Positions 17,851 through 24,906 of a DNA stretch of 45,798 nt are shown here, piece after piece. The notes below the pieces were generated by a model. It was given only the letters and a program-made list of their open reading frames with translations, had not been told where the DNA came from and did not search any database. The position numbers and the translations under genes are program-made. Position 1 is the stretch's first letter. Every line of letters begins with the position of its first letter. This stretch comes from an uncultured Clostridia bacterium (GTDB taxonomy: Bacteria; Bacillota; Clostridia; Lachnospirales; Cellulosilyticaceae): NCBI GenBank assembly GCA_937921505.1, contig CAKZUB010000017.1, forward strand, positions 1 through 45,798, in the 5' to 3' direction.

Positions 17851-18269
17851 AACGACAGGTTCAGTCGAGTTTTAGAGTAAAAAGATATTAAATTCGGAGT
17901 AAATGGCATCGCAAGGAGATTTCAGTGTTCTCCAGTTGCTCACTTCCGTATTCCTAAAAATCTAAGCACTTTCTTCAAATGAACGGAGCAAACTCGCGTG
18001 TGTTGCATAGCAACACAGCTGCTCAAACAGTGCTCCTAAGTGCCATTTGAATAAACTGCTAAGATTTTCTTCACGGAATACTACAGAGGCAACTTCCGAA
18101 CACTGAAATCTCCTTGCTAGTCTTTCTATATACGGACTCGTGGTTGCATAGCAACATGAGTATCTATAGGTTATTTTAGGATTACTGGTGATGAATTGTA
18201 TGTTGTATGATAAATAGTGTGGTGTTTGCGTGATATGTTCCCACAAACACCACACGTGGAGTGCGTGGT
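17851..18269 (+). repeat. asnS-3'-end repeat element, copy 2 (full inverted-repeat form)
   Basis: It begins with a variant of the asnS end: ACGACAGG, then codons reading GSVEF and a stop, differing partly at synonymous positions (GGC/GGT, TCG/TCA). Left arm 17899-18000 and right arm 18016-18145 form a long imperfect inverted repeat, with a perfect 20-base match between 17911-17930 and the complement of 18098-18117. The right arm lies between two direct copies of GTTGCATAGCAACA (18002-18015, 18143-18156), itself a 5-bp hairpin. The terminal hairpin GTGTGGTGTTTG/CAAACACCACAC lies at 18218-18255. It looks like a mobile or structured intergenic element. The 97-residue minus-strand frame inside it is not a credible gene. 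Confidence 0.85.
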
Positions 18270-18453
18270 GGGACTAGGGAAAAAGCACTAGTGTCTGATG
18301 AGAGTTCGAAGGATGGATTTTATAGAAAGCAACTACTGTTTAGTTTTAAGAAGTTGAATAAGCAGTCGGAGTATGAGGCTGGAATGGTAGGAAATAAAGA
18401 GAAATATGAGAACAAGCAGACTACGGTGAATATGTGGATTTAGGAAAAAATGA

Positions 18454-18504
18454 TGACTTTCATAATCAAAACTTGTGAAGAGTTGAGTATGAAAGTCATT
18501 TTTT
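18454..18504 (+). terminator. terminator-like hairpin upstream of the RloAB operon
   Basis: TGACTTTCAT (18454-18463) pairs perfectly with ATGAAAGTCA (18489-18498), followed by TTTTTT. The stretch 18270-18453 before it holds no gene I can support; a GTG-initiated 60-codon frame there has no ribosome site or recognisable product. It may be decayed DNA from an earlier insertion. Confidence 0.7.
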
Positions 18505-18546
18505 ATTAGATGATAAAATAGTTTAAGAGAGAAAATTTCTTTAACT

Positions 18547-18612
18547 TTGACAATGGTATAAAATGGGATTATAATAAGCATAATAATAAAGAGGAAAAAT
18601 CTCTTTAGGAGG
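18547..18612 (+). promoter_or_regulatory. consensus sigma-A promoter and leader hairpin of the RloAB operon
   Basis: TTGACA (18547-18552) and TATAAT (18570-18575) are separated by 17 bases, a perfect consensus. In the short leader, AAAGAG (18588-18593) can pair with CTCTTT (18601-18606), directly against the ribosome site AGGAGG at 18607-18612. The hairpin could tune translation. Strong constitutive transcription is unusual for a locus with potential toxicity. Confidence 0.75.
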
Positions 18613-18620
18613 TGCATTTT

Positions 18621-19991
18621 ATGCTTATAAGATTTAATGTTGAAAACTTCAAATCCTTTAACGATAGACAAGAGCTGGTGATGATTCCGGCTAAGAAATT
18701 CAAGACAAACAAAGAACACGTGATCCCTTTGAATAAGGTGTCTGTGCTTCGTAATGCAACAATATATGGTGCCAATGCTTCAGGCAAAACCAATATCATA
18801 GATGCGATTCGATTTGCAAAGCACGTCATTACAAAGAAAATTCCTATGGAAGCTAGCAAAATGTATTGCAGAATTTTTTCTGAGAATCAAGAACAGGAAA
18901 GTAAATTTGAATTTGAAATCTTCAAAAACGGCAAATTTTATGCCTATGGTTTCAGTCTTTTAATGAGTGAGCAGATTATAAAGTCAGAGTGGCTTTATGA
19001 ACTTTTACCGAGAAATAACACTCAGACAATGCTATTTGAAAGACAAACAGACATAAACCGATTAGAACTCGGAGAAAACCTCACACTCGATGAAATTGAC
19101 ACCATGCGATTTAAAACCTATAAGTTAGACTTTGAAGACAATAATACGGGCTTGTTCATACGAGAGATGAACCGAAATAAAAAGATGAATAAAGAGTCGA
19201 AGCTGACCTTTTTCAGAGATGTCTATGAGTGGTTTGATGAGGATTTAGTAACGATATTTCCTGATCAACCGATTACTGACTTTGAATACTTCTATGGTGA
19301 CGGTGGCAGTGATAAAATCAATGAAATTATTGAACTATTTGACACGGGTATATCTAAAGTCAAAATTGAGGAAATATCTGTTGCCGATTTGAAAAATAAA
19401 ATTCCAAGTAAAGTGGCAGAAGATATACTGCAGTCCTTTAAAAACAAGCTTGAAGAATCAGTAGATAGCATGAAAGCCATGATGTCCCTTCGAACCAATA
19501 CCGCCTTTTATAATATAAAGGGATCAAAAGGTGAAGACCCAATCATTACAACTATAATGCTGGAACATGGGAATGCATTTAGTGACTTTGAGTTCTCGGA
19601 AGAGTCCGATGGTACAAGAAGACTGTTTGATTTACTGGACATTTTAATAAGCAACGAGAAAAATAAGATTTATGTAATTGACGAGCTGGAACGTAGCTTG
19701 CATCCAAAACTGACCTATAAGTTTTTGGAACTCTTTTTCGAACATTTAAAGGAAAATAACACGCAACTTATATTTACAACCCACGAATCTACCATCATGG
19801 ATCAGAAGCTCTTAAGGCGTGATGAGATTTGGTTTGTAGAGAGAAATAAAGACAATGTTTCACACCTTTATTCGCTAGATCGGTTTAAAGAGCGATATGA
19901 TAAAAAGCTGAGCAAGGCATACTTGGAAGGCAGATATGGTGCAGTGCCGGTGCTGAAAAACTTTTCGGAGAAGGTGGGTGAAGAAGAATGA
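18621..19991 (+). CDS. RloA/AbiLi-like AAA-family ATPase
   Basis: 456-residue ABC/SMC-type ATPase of the AAA_15/21 group. The N-terminus LIRFNVENFKSFNDRQEL is typical. Walker A is GANASGKTN (about 50-58), Walker B IYVIDELERSLHP (about 349-361), and the switch histidine is in FTTHEST near 387. The start is ATG 18621, 8 bases after AGGAGG; the upstream GTG at 18612 overlaps that site. It overlaps the RloB gene by 4 bases. Paired ATPase plus RloB genes are known as the AbiL abortive-infection system and as restriction-linked rlo genes. Arginine codons are often CGA, unlike the AGA/CGT of neighbouring core genes, which suggests transfer. An 89-base fragment of this gene recurs at 23940. Confidence 0.88.
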   Translation: MLIRFNVENFKSFNDRQELVMIPAKKFKTNKEHVIPLNKVSVLRNATIYGANASGKTNIIDAIRFAKHVITKKIPMEASKMYCRIFSENQEQESKFEFEIFKNGKFYAYGFSLLMSEQIIKSEWLYELLPRNNTQTMLFERQTDINRLELGENLTLDEIDTMRFKTYKLDFEDNNTGLFIREMNRNKKMNKESKLTFFRDVYEWFDEDLVTIFPDQPITDFEYFYGDGGSDKINEIIELFDTGISKVKIEEISVADLKNKIPSKVAEDILQSFKNKLEESVDSMKAMMSLRTNTAFYNIKGSKGEDPIITTIMLEHGNAFSDFEFSEESDGTRRLFDLLDILISNEKNKIYVIDELERSLHPKLTYKFLELFFEHLKENNTQLIFTTHESTIMDQKLLRRDEIWFVERNKDNVSHLYSLDRFKERYDKKLSKAYLEGRYGAVPVLKNFSEKVGEEE

Positions 19992-20719
19992 GCCCACTGA
20001 GAGAATTCAGGTCACTTACGACCAGGTTTGAAGAAGACGTTCAAATTGAACCGCTAAGAAGATATTATTTGATATTTGAAGGTGCAAATACAGAGAGAAA
20101 ATACTTCCAAGGTATTGATAACAATCGAAAAGAACTGGGCATTAACAGTCAAATTGAATTGGTCATTCTTCACAAGGAAGGTGACATCAGCAGTTTCAGT
20201 CACCCTATAAAGTTACTGGAGTTAATTGAGGACAAGAAAAAATCCCTAAAGCGTGATGGTAAGTTTGATAAAGCCATTGATCGATTTGTTATTGTATTTG
20301 ATCGGGACAGTTATGAAAAAATAGAGGACTACATTGAATTTGTTGAAAAAGCAAGTGGAGACAACATTTTGACAGTGACAAGTCCATGCTTTGAACTGTG
20401 GTTGATTTTGCATGTTGAAGATGCGGTTGAAAAATATATAGTGGCTAACAAGGATAACCTTTTTGAGAACGAAAAAGTAAGCAGCTCACATACTTGTGCC
20501 AGTCGATTGTTTTCCGAAATCTCAGGAAGCAATCCTAAATCGGGGTCGTTTTTCAAAAAAATAAAGAACAGAATTGACCTTGCCATCTTACAAGAAAAAG
20601 AACTGGAACAGGATATTCTAAGGATGGCGATAGACCTTGGATCTAATGTTGGTGTTTTGATTGAGCAGATGAGAGAAGATCCGAGGGATGTGTTGGTGAA
20701 AGATTCATCCGAGTTTTAG
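19988..20719 (+). CDS. RloB/AbiLii-like protein with Toprim-like motifs
   Basis: 243-residue probable effector of the ATPase upstream. The N-terminal IFEGANTERKYF (E31, E36) and FVIVFDRDS (D105, D107) match the Glu plus DxD layout of Toprim-like nucleases, and SPCFELWLILH follows, all as in the RloB family. In AbiL-type systems the ATPase is thought to sense infection and the partner to act, but the target is not established. It begins inside the end of the ATPase gene (ATGA overlap). Its last codons (SSEF, stop) and following bases match the repeated asnS end, so the C-terminus may have been set by the insertion event. A strong terminator follows. Confidence 0.85.
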   Translation: MSPLREFRSLTTRFEEDVQIEPLRRYYLIFEGANTERKYFQGIDNNRKELGINSQIELVILHKEGDISSFSHPIKLLELIEDKKKSLKRDGKFDKAIDRFVIVFDRDSYEKIEDYIEFVEKASGDNILTVTSPCFELWLILHVEDAVEKYIVANKDNLFENEKVSSSHTCASRLFSEISGSNPKSGSFFKKIKNRIDLAILQEKELEQDILRMAIDLGSNVGVLIEQMREDPRDVLVKDSSEF

Positions 20720-20726
20720 AGTAAAA
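20710..20726 (+). repeat. third copy of the asnS stop-codon repeat
   Basis: CGAGTTTTAGAGTAAAA is identical to 17866-17882 and matches 15 of 17 bases of 16236-16252 at the asnS stop. All three copies are in direct orientation and contain the EF-stop codons of the gene they end. They divide 16236-20726 into two modules of about 1.6 and 2.8 kb and look like attachment-site or target duplications. Confidence 0.7.
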
Positions 20727-20736
20727 GAGTCAAATT

Positions 20737-20779
20737 AGGAGAGACTTTATTTTTATTAAAAAAGTCTCTCCTGATTTTT
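20737..20779 (+). terminator. rho-independent terminator after the RloAB operon
   Basis: AGGAGAGACTTT (20737-20748) pairs perfectly with AAAGTCTCTCCT (20761-20772), followed by GATTTTTTTATTTT. It lies 10 bases past the repeated asnS-like end, so it may be the original asnS terminator pushed away by the insertions. Confidence 0.85.
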
Positions 20780-20828
20780 TTATTTTAGAGCAAGAAAAAA
20801 AGAGGTCAAAGAGGATTTAAATAAGAAC

Positions 20829-20857
20829 TTACAATTATCTGAATTTTACGTTATAAT
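20829..20857 (+). promoter_or_regulatory. possible promoter of the three-gene membrane operon
   Basis: TATAAT at 20852-20857 follows a weak TTACAA at 20829-20834 with 17 bases between them, about 30 bases before the start codon. Confidence 0.45.
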
Positions 20858-20887
20858 TATAGAAATAAATACATGGGGGACTATATT

Positions 20888-21304
20888 ATGGGGTTATTAG
20901 AGATATTATTTAAAAGATCTAATCCAAGGGCAATTGGAGAAGTTACTATTAATAAACAAAAGCCAGAAGAGCCTCAAGTAAGAGTGCTCAGTATAAAACT
21001 AATTATATCAATTGTTATTATTGGATTTATGTTTTATGTAACAGTATTAAGAAATTTAAATAGTGGGTCAGTAATAGGTTTTATAATTGTACTTACGGTG
21101 TATTGCCTTTATGGGTATGTTATTATGCCAAAACCTGACTATTCTAATATGGGTTGGGCAGGTGGAAGGTTTGATAATCCTTTTAGGCGGTCTGATAATA
21201 TCAATAGATTTCTACGGGGACTTAAAATTGCATTATATCCTGGAAGATTTATAGCAACAACTTTTGTTCAGGTGTTTTTGTTAATAAAGGGGGAATATAA
21301 ATAA
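20888..21304 (+). CDS. hypothetical membrane protein, operon gene 1
   Basis: 138 residues, not recognised. Two membrane segments are clear (SIKLIISIVIIGFMFYVTVL near 38-57 and SVIGFIIVLTVYCLYGYVI near 65-84). They are followed by a polar tail with PKPDYSNMGWAGGRFDNPFRRSDNINRF and a possible third hydrophobic stretch near the end. I chose ATG 20888 over ATG 20873 because GGGGGA at 20875-20880 lies 7 bases before it. The stop overlaps the next start by one base (TAATG), so the genes form one operon. No signal peptide or catalytic motif is seen. Confidence 0.8.
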   Translation: MGLLEILFKRSNPRAIGEVTINKQKPEEPQVRVLSIKLIISIVIIGFMFYVTVLRNLNSGSVIGFIIVLTVYCLYGYVIMPKPDYSNMGWAGGRFDNPFRRSDNINRFLRGLKIALYPGRFIATTFVQVFLLIKGEYK

Positions 21305-21750
21305 TGAAAAAGAAGTGGTTAAGATATATAATAATTATTTTATTTATGTGTTGCTTTATATTTTCAGGAAAGGCATCTTTGGACGGAGCTCAAGATTATA
21401 TGAAGTATACTTTGAGAATGCCTTTTATTTGGTTAATAACAAATTCAATTGTACTATATATTGGCTTTGGATTTCTTCTTGGTTTAAATCATCTTTTGAA
21501 AGAAAAAATTAGAGAAGGGAAATGGCGGGTTAATTTAAGTAAGATCATAATTATGGGAATACCTTCTCTTATACTCAGCTATGCAATTTACATCGTTTAT
21601 TTGTTACATATTCCTCCAAGTAGGATTAGAGATTTTTTACTTACAGGAACATCAACTTACATGATTTTATTTAAGGTACTATTGGGGTATGTTGTAGCAA
21701 CGAGCTTTTACAAAGAAAGTAGTGCAGGTGAAACAGATGTTAAAAAATAA
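21304..21750 (+). CDS. hypothetical four-helix membrane protein, operon gene 2
   Basis: 148 residues, not recognised. Four hydrophobic segments are visible: WLRYIIIILFMCCFIFSG, PFIWLITNSIVLYIGFGFLL, IIIMGIPSLILSYAIYIVYL and YMILFKVLLGYVVATSF. The loops are short and basic. A GGGGGAA ribosome site overlaps the end of gene 1. Its 3' end overlaps gene 3 by 14 bases. Co-translation with two other membrane proteins suggests a membrane complex, which is inference only. Confidence 0.8.
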   Translation: MKKKWLRYIIIILFMCCFIFSGKASLDGAQDYMKYTLRMPFIWLITNSIVLYIGFGFLLGLNHLLKEKIREGKWRVNLSKIIIMGIPSLILSYAIYIVYLLHIPPSRIRDFLLTGTSTYMILFKVLLGYVVATSFYKESSAGETDVKK

Positions 21751-22477
21751 AATATTAGGAATAGGTTCAGTAGCTTTAGCAGCTGTTGCATTATTTCTTT
21801 TAATTAGTACTCCCTACTATCCAGCTCTTGGAGATTTATTACTTGAAAAAGTGGGACTAAGAGCATGGAGTCATAGAGATACTGGCTTTCATTTGACATT
21901 GCTGTATTGTATGGTTATTATTTGTATTGGATTTATGGGAATGTCGGAATACTTATATAAGGAGTATCCTAAAACATATAATAAGGGGATATGGATTGTA
22001 TTAGGAGTAACTGCTCTCTTAGTTACAGGAGGTAATAAATACGTTGAATTTAGTAAGAGTATGCAACCAGGGCTAAAGGCAATACAATTTTTATATGATA
22101 AAAGTAAGTTTGAATATGAGTATGAGGGAGAAAAGGTATTAAAAGCAAGCGGGATCTTAGAATTTAAGAATTATAGTAAGACAAGCAGAAGTTTCTATGT
22201 GAAATACATTCCAGATGATGAATTCTCAAGTCAATTCTCGGAAAAAGAGCTTATAGGCTATGAAAGAAGAAAAGAAAGCCCTAAGCTTATTCGAGTAGCA
22301 CCTAGGTCAACTTCTAAAATACAAGTTGATTTTAATAAAAATAAGGTGCTTAGTAATGCAGATAAAGAGAGTCGTGGTTGTGGAACCCAAAGCATACAAA
22401 CTGTTATCATATATAATGATCAGGAGCAGGTTAAATTTACAGGTGATAATTTTATTGGGATAACAGTAGTTAACTAA
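21737..22477 (+). CDS. hypothetical membrane-anchored protein, operon gene 3
   Basis: 246 residues, not recognised. Three N-terminal hydrophobic segments (ILGIGSVALAAVALFLLIS, HLTLLYCMVIICIGFMGM, IWIVLGVTALLVTGG) are followed by a soluble domain of about 140 residues. That domain looks beta-rich: EGEKVLKASGILEFKNYSKTSRSFYVKYIP, then VAPRSTSKIQVDF and a final TGDNFIGITVV strand, as in an immunoglobulin-like or DUF-type outer domain. ATG 21737 has AGGTG 6 bases upstream; the GTG codons at 21722 and 21728 are less likely. The outer domain may face the cell surface. No terminator is seen behind it; 22478-22743 is AT-rich with several TATAAT boxes. Confidence 0.78.
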   Translation: MLKNKILGIGSVALAAVALFLLISTPYYPALGDLLLEKVGLRAWSHRDTGFHLTLLYCMVIICIGFMGMSEYLYKEYPKTYNKGIWIVLGVTALLVTGGNKYVEFSKSMQPGLKAIQFLYDKSKFEYEYEGEKVLKASGILEFKNYSKTSRSFYVKYIPDDEFSSQFSEKELIGYERRKESPKLIRVAPRSTSKIQVDFNKNKVLSNADKESRGCGTQSIQTVIIYNDQEQVKFTGDNFIGITVVN

Positions 22478-22743
22478 TGGGAAACAACATAACGGCTCAA
22501 TTCTCGTAATGGATTGATTAGATACAAACAAAAATATATGAGGATATGACATGGTTAAAGATAAATAGTTCTTAATTGAGTGGATATTGTATAATCACAC
22601 TATATAATTTTTTGGCAGTTAGCAGTATATAATACAAAAAATGTTACATAGGAATAGACAAGATAAGTAAAAGTCTTTATATTGTTGAACAGTTGTGAAA
22701 TTATGTGAAGAACATGTTATTTATATATCAGGGGGAAGGTATT

Positions 22744-23538
22744 ATGCGAATAATTGATTTTGGTATGCCAACGCTTATAGAGACAGACACCGTTGAAAGC
22801 TGTGTTAAATTATGTAAAGAACTCAGTTTGCATTTCATTGAACTAAATATGAATTTACCTCAATATCAAATTGAAAGTATAGATATTCACCAAATCAAAT
22901 CAATTTGCGAAAATGAGGATATTTATTTTACAGTTCACCTTGATGAAAACCTTAATGTTTGCGATTTTAACAATGAGATTGCAAACGCATATATGAAAAC
23001 AGTTTTATCTACGATTGATATTGCCAAACAATTGAAAATCCCTGTGCTTAATATGCATATGTCAAACGGAGTTTATTTTACCTTGCCAAATGAAAAGGTA
23101 TTTTTATTTAACCAATACAAAGATATCTACCTTACAAAGCTAAAAAGATTTAGAGATATGTGTGAAAAAGCCATAGGTGACAGCAATATAAAAATATGTG
23201 TTGAAAATTGCAGTGGTTACGAGAAATTTGCAATGGAAGGTATAGACCTTTTGTTAGAAAGCAGTGTGTTCGCATTAACATTTGATATTGGTCATAGTCA
23301 TGTTGTGAATGGTATTGACGAACCATTTATAAATAAGTATATAGACAGGATTTATCACATGCATGCTCACGATGCGAAGGGCAGTAGAGACCATCTCTCT
23401 TTAGGCACAGGAGAAATTAATATAAGTGAAAGATTATATCTTGCGAAAGAACATAATTGTCGTATAGTTCTTGAAACAAAGACCATTGAAGGCCTGAAAC
23501 AGTCAGTGGAGAAATTGGCAAGCTATACATATAATTAG
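22744..23538 (+). CDS. sugar phosphate isomerase/epimerase-like TIM-barrel protein
   Basis: 264 residues of the AP-endonuclease-2/xylose-isomerase-like TIM-barrel superfamily, probably metal-dependent. Likely metal ligands are seen in order: TVHLDE (His), NMHMSNG (His), CVENCSG (Glu), TFDIGHSH (Asp, His), YHMHAHDAKG (His) and IVLETKT (Glu). The start is ATG 22744, just after GGGGGAAGG at 22731-22739; the GTG at 22705 is upstream of that site. It stands alone between gaps, so there is no pathway clue. Sugar or inositol isomerase, epimerase and endonuclease IV-like activity are all possible. The lack of a DNA-binding motif makes repair less likely. Confidence 0.85.
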   Translation: MRIIDFGMPTLIETDTVESCVKLCKELSLHFIELNMNLPQYQIESIDIHQIKSICENEDIYFTVHLDENLNVCDFNNEIANAYMKTVLSTIDIAKQLKIPVLNMHMSNGVYFTLPNEKVFLFNQYKDIYLTKLKRFRDMCEKAIGDSNIKICVENCSGYEKFAMEGIDLLLESSVFALTFDIGHSHVVNGIDEPFINKYIDRIYHMHAHDAKGSRDHLSLGTGEINISERLYLAKEHNCRIVLETKTIEGLKQSVEKLASYTYN

Positions 23539-23616
23539 AGATATCTTTATATAAAGCAATTCGCATGCTTCATAAACATTAAGGTAAAATAATTAATAAT
23601 CCCAGAGGTGATGTAA

Positions 23617-23910
23617 ATGAAGGTGATTTTAGAATTTGATTATGACGTTGATATTATTGAATGGCCTAATGTTAGGGCAGAAGAAGTTAAAAAACATCAA
23701 TTAGTGTTTGATAAATGGCTTTATAACAAAAATAACAATCATTCTTATTGGCAATACGAAAACAGCGAAAAATACGGAGTTTGTTATCGTTCAGATGCTT
23801 TTGTAGAATGGCTAAATAGTATTGTATTAAAGGATAGTGCTGAAAAAGCAACAATTCTTATTATAGGAACAAATGATTATGATAAAGATCTTCCACGCCT
23901 AAAATTTTAA
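23617..23910 (+). CDS. small hypothetical protein
   Basis: 97 residues, acidic, not recognised. It begins MKVILEFDYDVDIIEWP, has several Trp and Tyr residues, and has no membrane segment or signal peptide. AGAGGTGAT at 23604-23612 is a good ribosome site. It sits in accessory DNA just before a fragment of the RloA-like gene. The pattern of a small acidic protein with a single start in an island fits an immunity or anti-phage accessory protein, but nothing in the sequence proves a function. Confidence 0.65.
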   Translation: MKVILEFDYDVDIIEWPNVRAEEVKKHQLVFDKWLYNKNNNHSYWQYENSEKYGVCYRSDAFVEWLNSIVLKDSAEKATILIIGTNDYDKDLPRLKF

Positions 23911-23939
23911 TACTATATCGAATCAACTCAATCAGTATA

Positions 23940-24028
23940 AACGATAGACAAGATCTGGTGATGATTTCGGCTAAGAAATTCAAGACAAACAAAGAACACA
24001 TGATCCCTTTGAATAAGGTGTCTGTGCT
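23940..24028 (+). pseudogene. fragment of the RloA-like ATPase gene (5' part)
   Basis: These 89 bases match 18660-18748 of the RloA-like gene at 86 positions, in the same orientation. They encode its residues about 14-42 (DRQDLVMISAKKFKTNKEHM) and stop just before Walker A. The reading frame remains open into the downstream ASCH fragment, so a fused frame exists from 23958. It is a partial duplicate or the scar of a lost second copy. It should not produce a working ATPase. Confidence 0.9.
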
Positions 24029-24056
24029 ACTTATATACATAGAGGAGGATTCAAAA

Positions 24057-24275
24057 ATGGAGCAAGAACATCAATCAGTAAGAAAAATGTGGGAAGATTA
24101 TTTAATATCTATAGGTGAGAGTATTGCAATGACTGATAAAACTTATAATTCAGGGTATTTTTGTGATAATGAAAAAGATGCTGATGAGCTAGCAGAGTTA
24201 GCTAAAGAAGGAGTCAAAAGAGGAACAACCTCTCTTTACTATTGGTACGAGGTAGAAAATGAAGAGCGTTGGTAG
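24057..24275 (+). pseudogene. N-terminal fragment of an ASCH-domain protein
   Basis: The 72 codons (VRKMWEDYLISIGE, TDKTYNSGYFCDNEKDADELAELAKEGVKRGT, TSLYYWYEVENEE) match the start of ASCH-domain proteins, which normally run to about 150 residues. The frame stops at ENEERW, where the core of the domain should continue, so it is truncated at the 3' side. GAGGAGG at 24042-24048 would still allow translation from ATG 24057. The same frame is open upstream through the RloA fragment. ASCH proteins bind or cleave RNA or modified nucleosides in some cases; this remnant probably has no activity. Confidence 0.75.
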
Positions 24276-24433
24276 TATTTGAAGAATTTGAAGTTGTATA
24301 TAAGTAGATGATAATCTTTATACTTTACAGCAAAAACATGGTATACTAAAATCAAAAATATATTGAATACTAAAACATAGTTAAAGCTATTAAGCTCATA
24401 CTATATAGATGGGCACAGTACACGGAGGAAGTT

Positions 24434-24886
24434 ATGGTAAGACAAGCAACAATAAACGATATAGAAGATTTAATTAGACTTAGAATGGCACTTATAAGAG
24501 AAGCTAATCATTTAGAAGAAACAGAGGATATTTCAGAACTTCAAAATAATATAGCTGTTTATTTACGAGAAAATATAAGTGAAAAATTTTTAGCCTGGCT
24601 TGTAGAAGACGAAGGAGAAATAGTTGCAGCAAGTGGGATGAACCTATTTCAAAAACCTCCCACTTATATTAATCCAACAGGTAAAGAAGCTTTTATTATG
24701 AATATTTATGTTGAGCCACGTTCCAGGGGAAAAGGATATGCAACATGTTTAGTCAATGAGATGATTACTTATTTGCAAAATACAGAGTATAAAAAGGTGA
24801 GTCTTGTAGCTACAGAAGCAGGGAAATATGTTTACGAAAAAATAGGATTTAAGGTGAAAGATGGGGTTATGGAGTATTCATTATAA
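24434..24886 (+). CDS. GNAT family N-acetyltransferase
   Basis: 150 residues, the usual size for a GNAT enzyme, which moves an acetyl group from acetyl-CoA to an amine. Motif A is EPRSRGKGYATCLVNEM near 95-111, with the R/Q-x-x-G-x-G/A CoA loop present as RGKGYA. The C-terminal strand-helix ATEAGKYVYEKIGFK is typical. ACGGAGGAAG precedes the ATG. A TGGTATACT extended -10 lies at 24339-24347. It sits 20 bases before the PARIS-like ATPase gene and may be co-transcribed with it. The substrate is unknown. A link to the defence pair is speculative. Confidence 0.88.
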   Translation: MVRQATINDIEDLIRLRMALIREANHLEETEDISELQNNIAVYLRENISEKFLAWLVEDEGEIVAASGMNLFQKPPTYINPTGKEAFIMNIYVEPRSRGKGYATCLVNEMITYLQNTEYKKVSLVATEAGKYVYEKIGFKVKDGVMEYSL

Positions 24887-24906
24887 AAAATAGATGAGGA
24901 GGAAGC

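Noticed and set aside
17962..18255. 97-codon minus-strand frame inside the inverted-repeat element
   Set aside because: It spans the second half of the left arm, the hairpin, the right arm and the tail of the repeat, and has no ribosome site. The open frame is a by-product of the repeat.
18261..18443. 60-codon GTG-initiated plus-strand frame after repeat copy 2
   Set aside because: It starts inside the repeat tail, has no ribosome site and no recognisable product. It may be decayed DNA.
23958..24275. 105-codon frame as one intact gene
   Set aside because: Its first part is a copied fragment of the RloA-like gene and its second part a truncated ASCH protein with its own ribosome site, so I describe two remnants instead.
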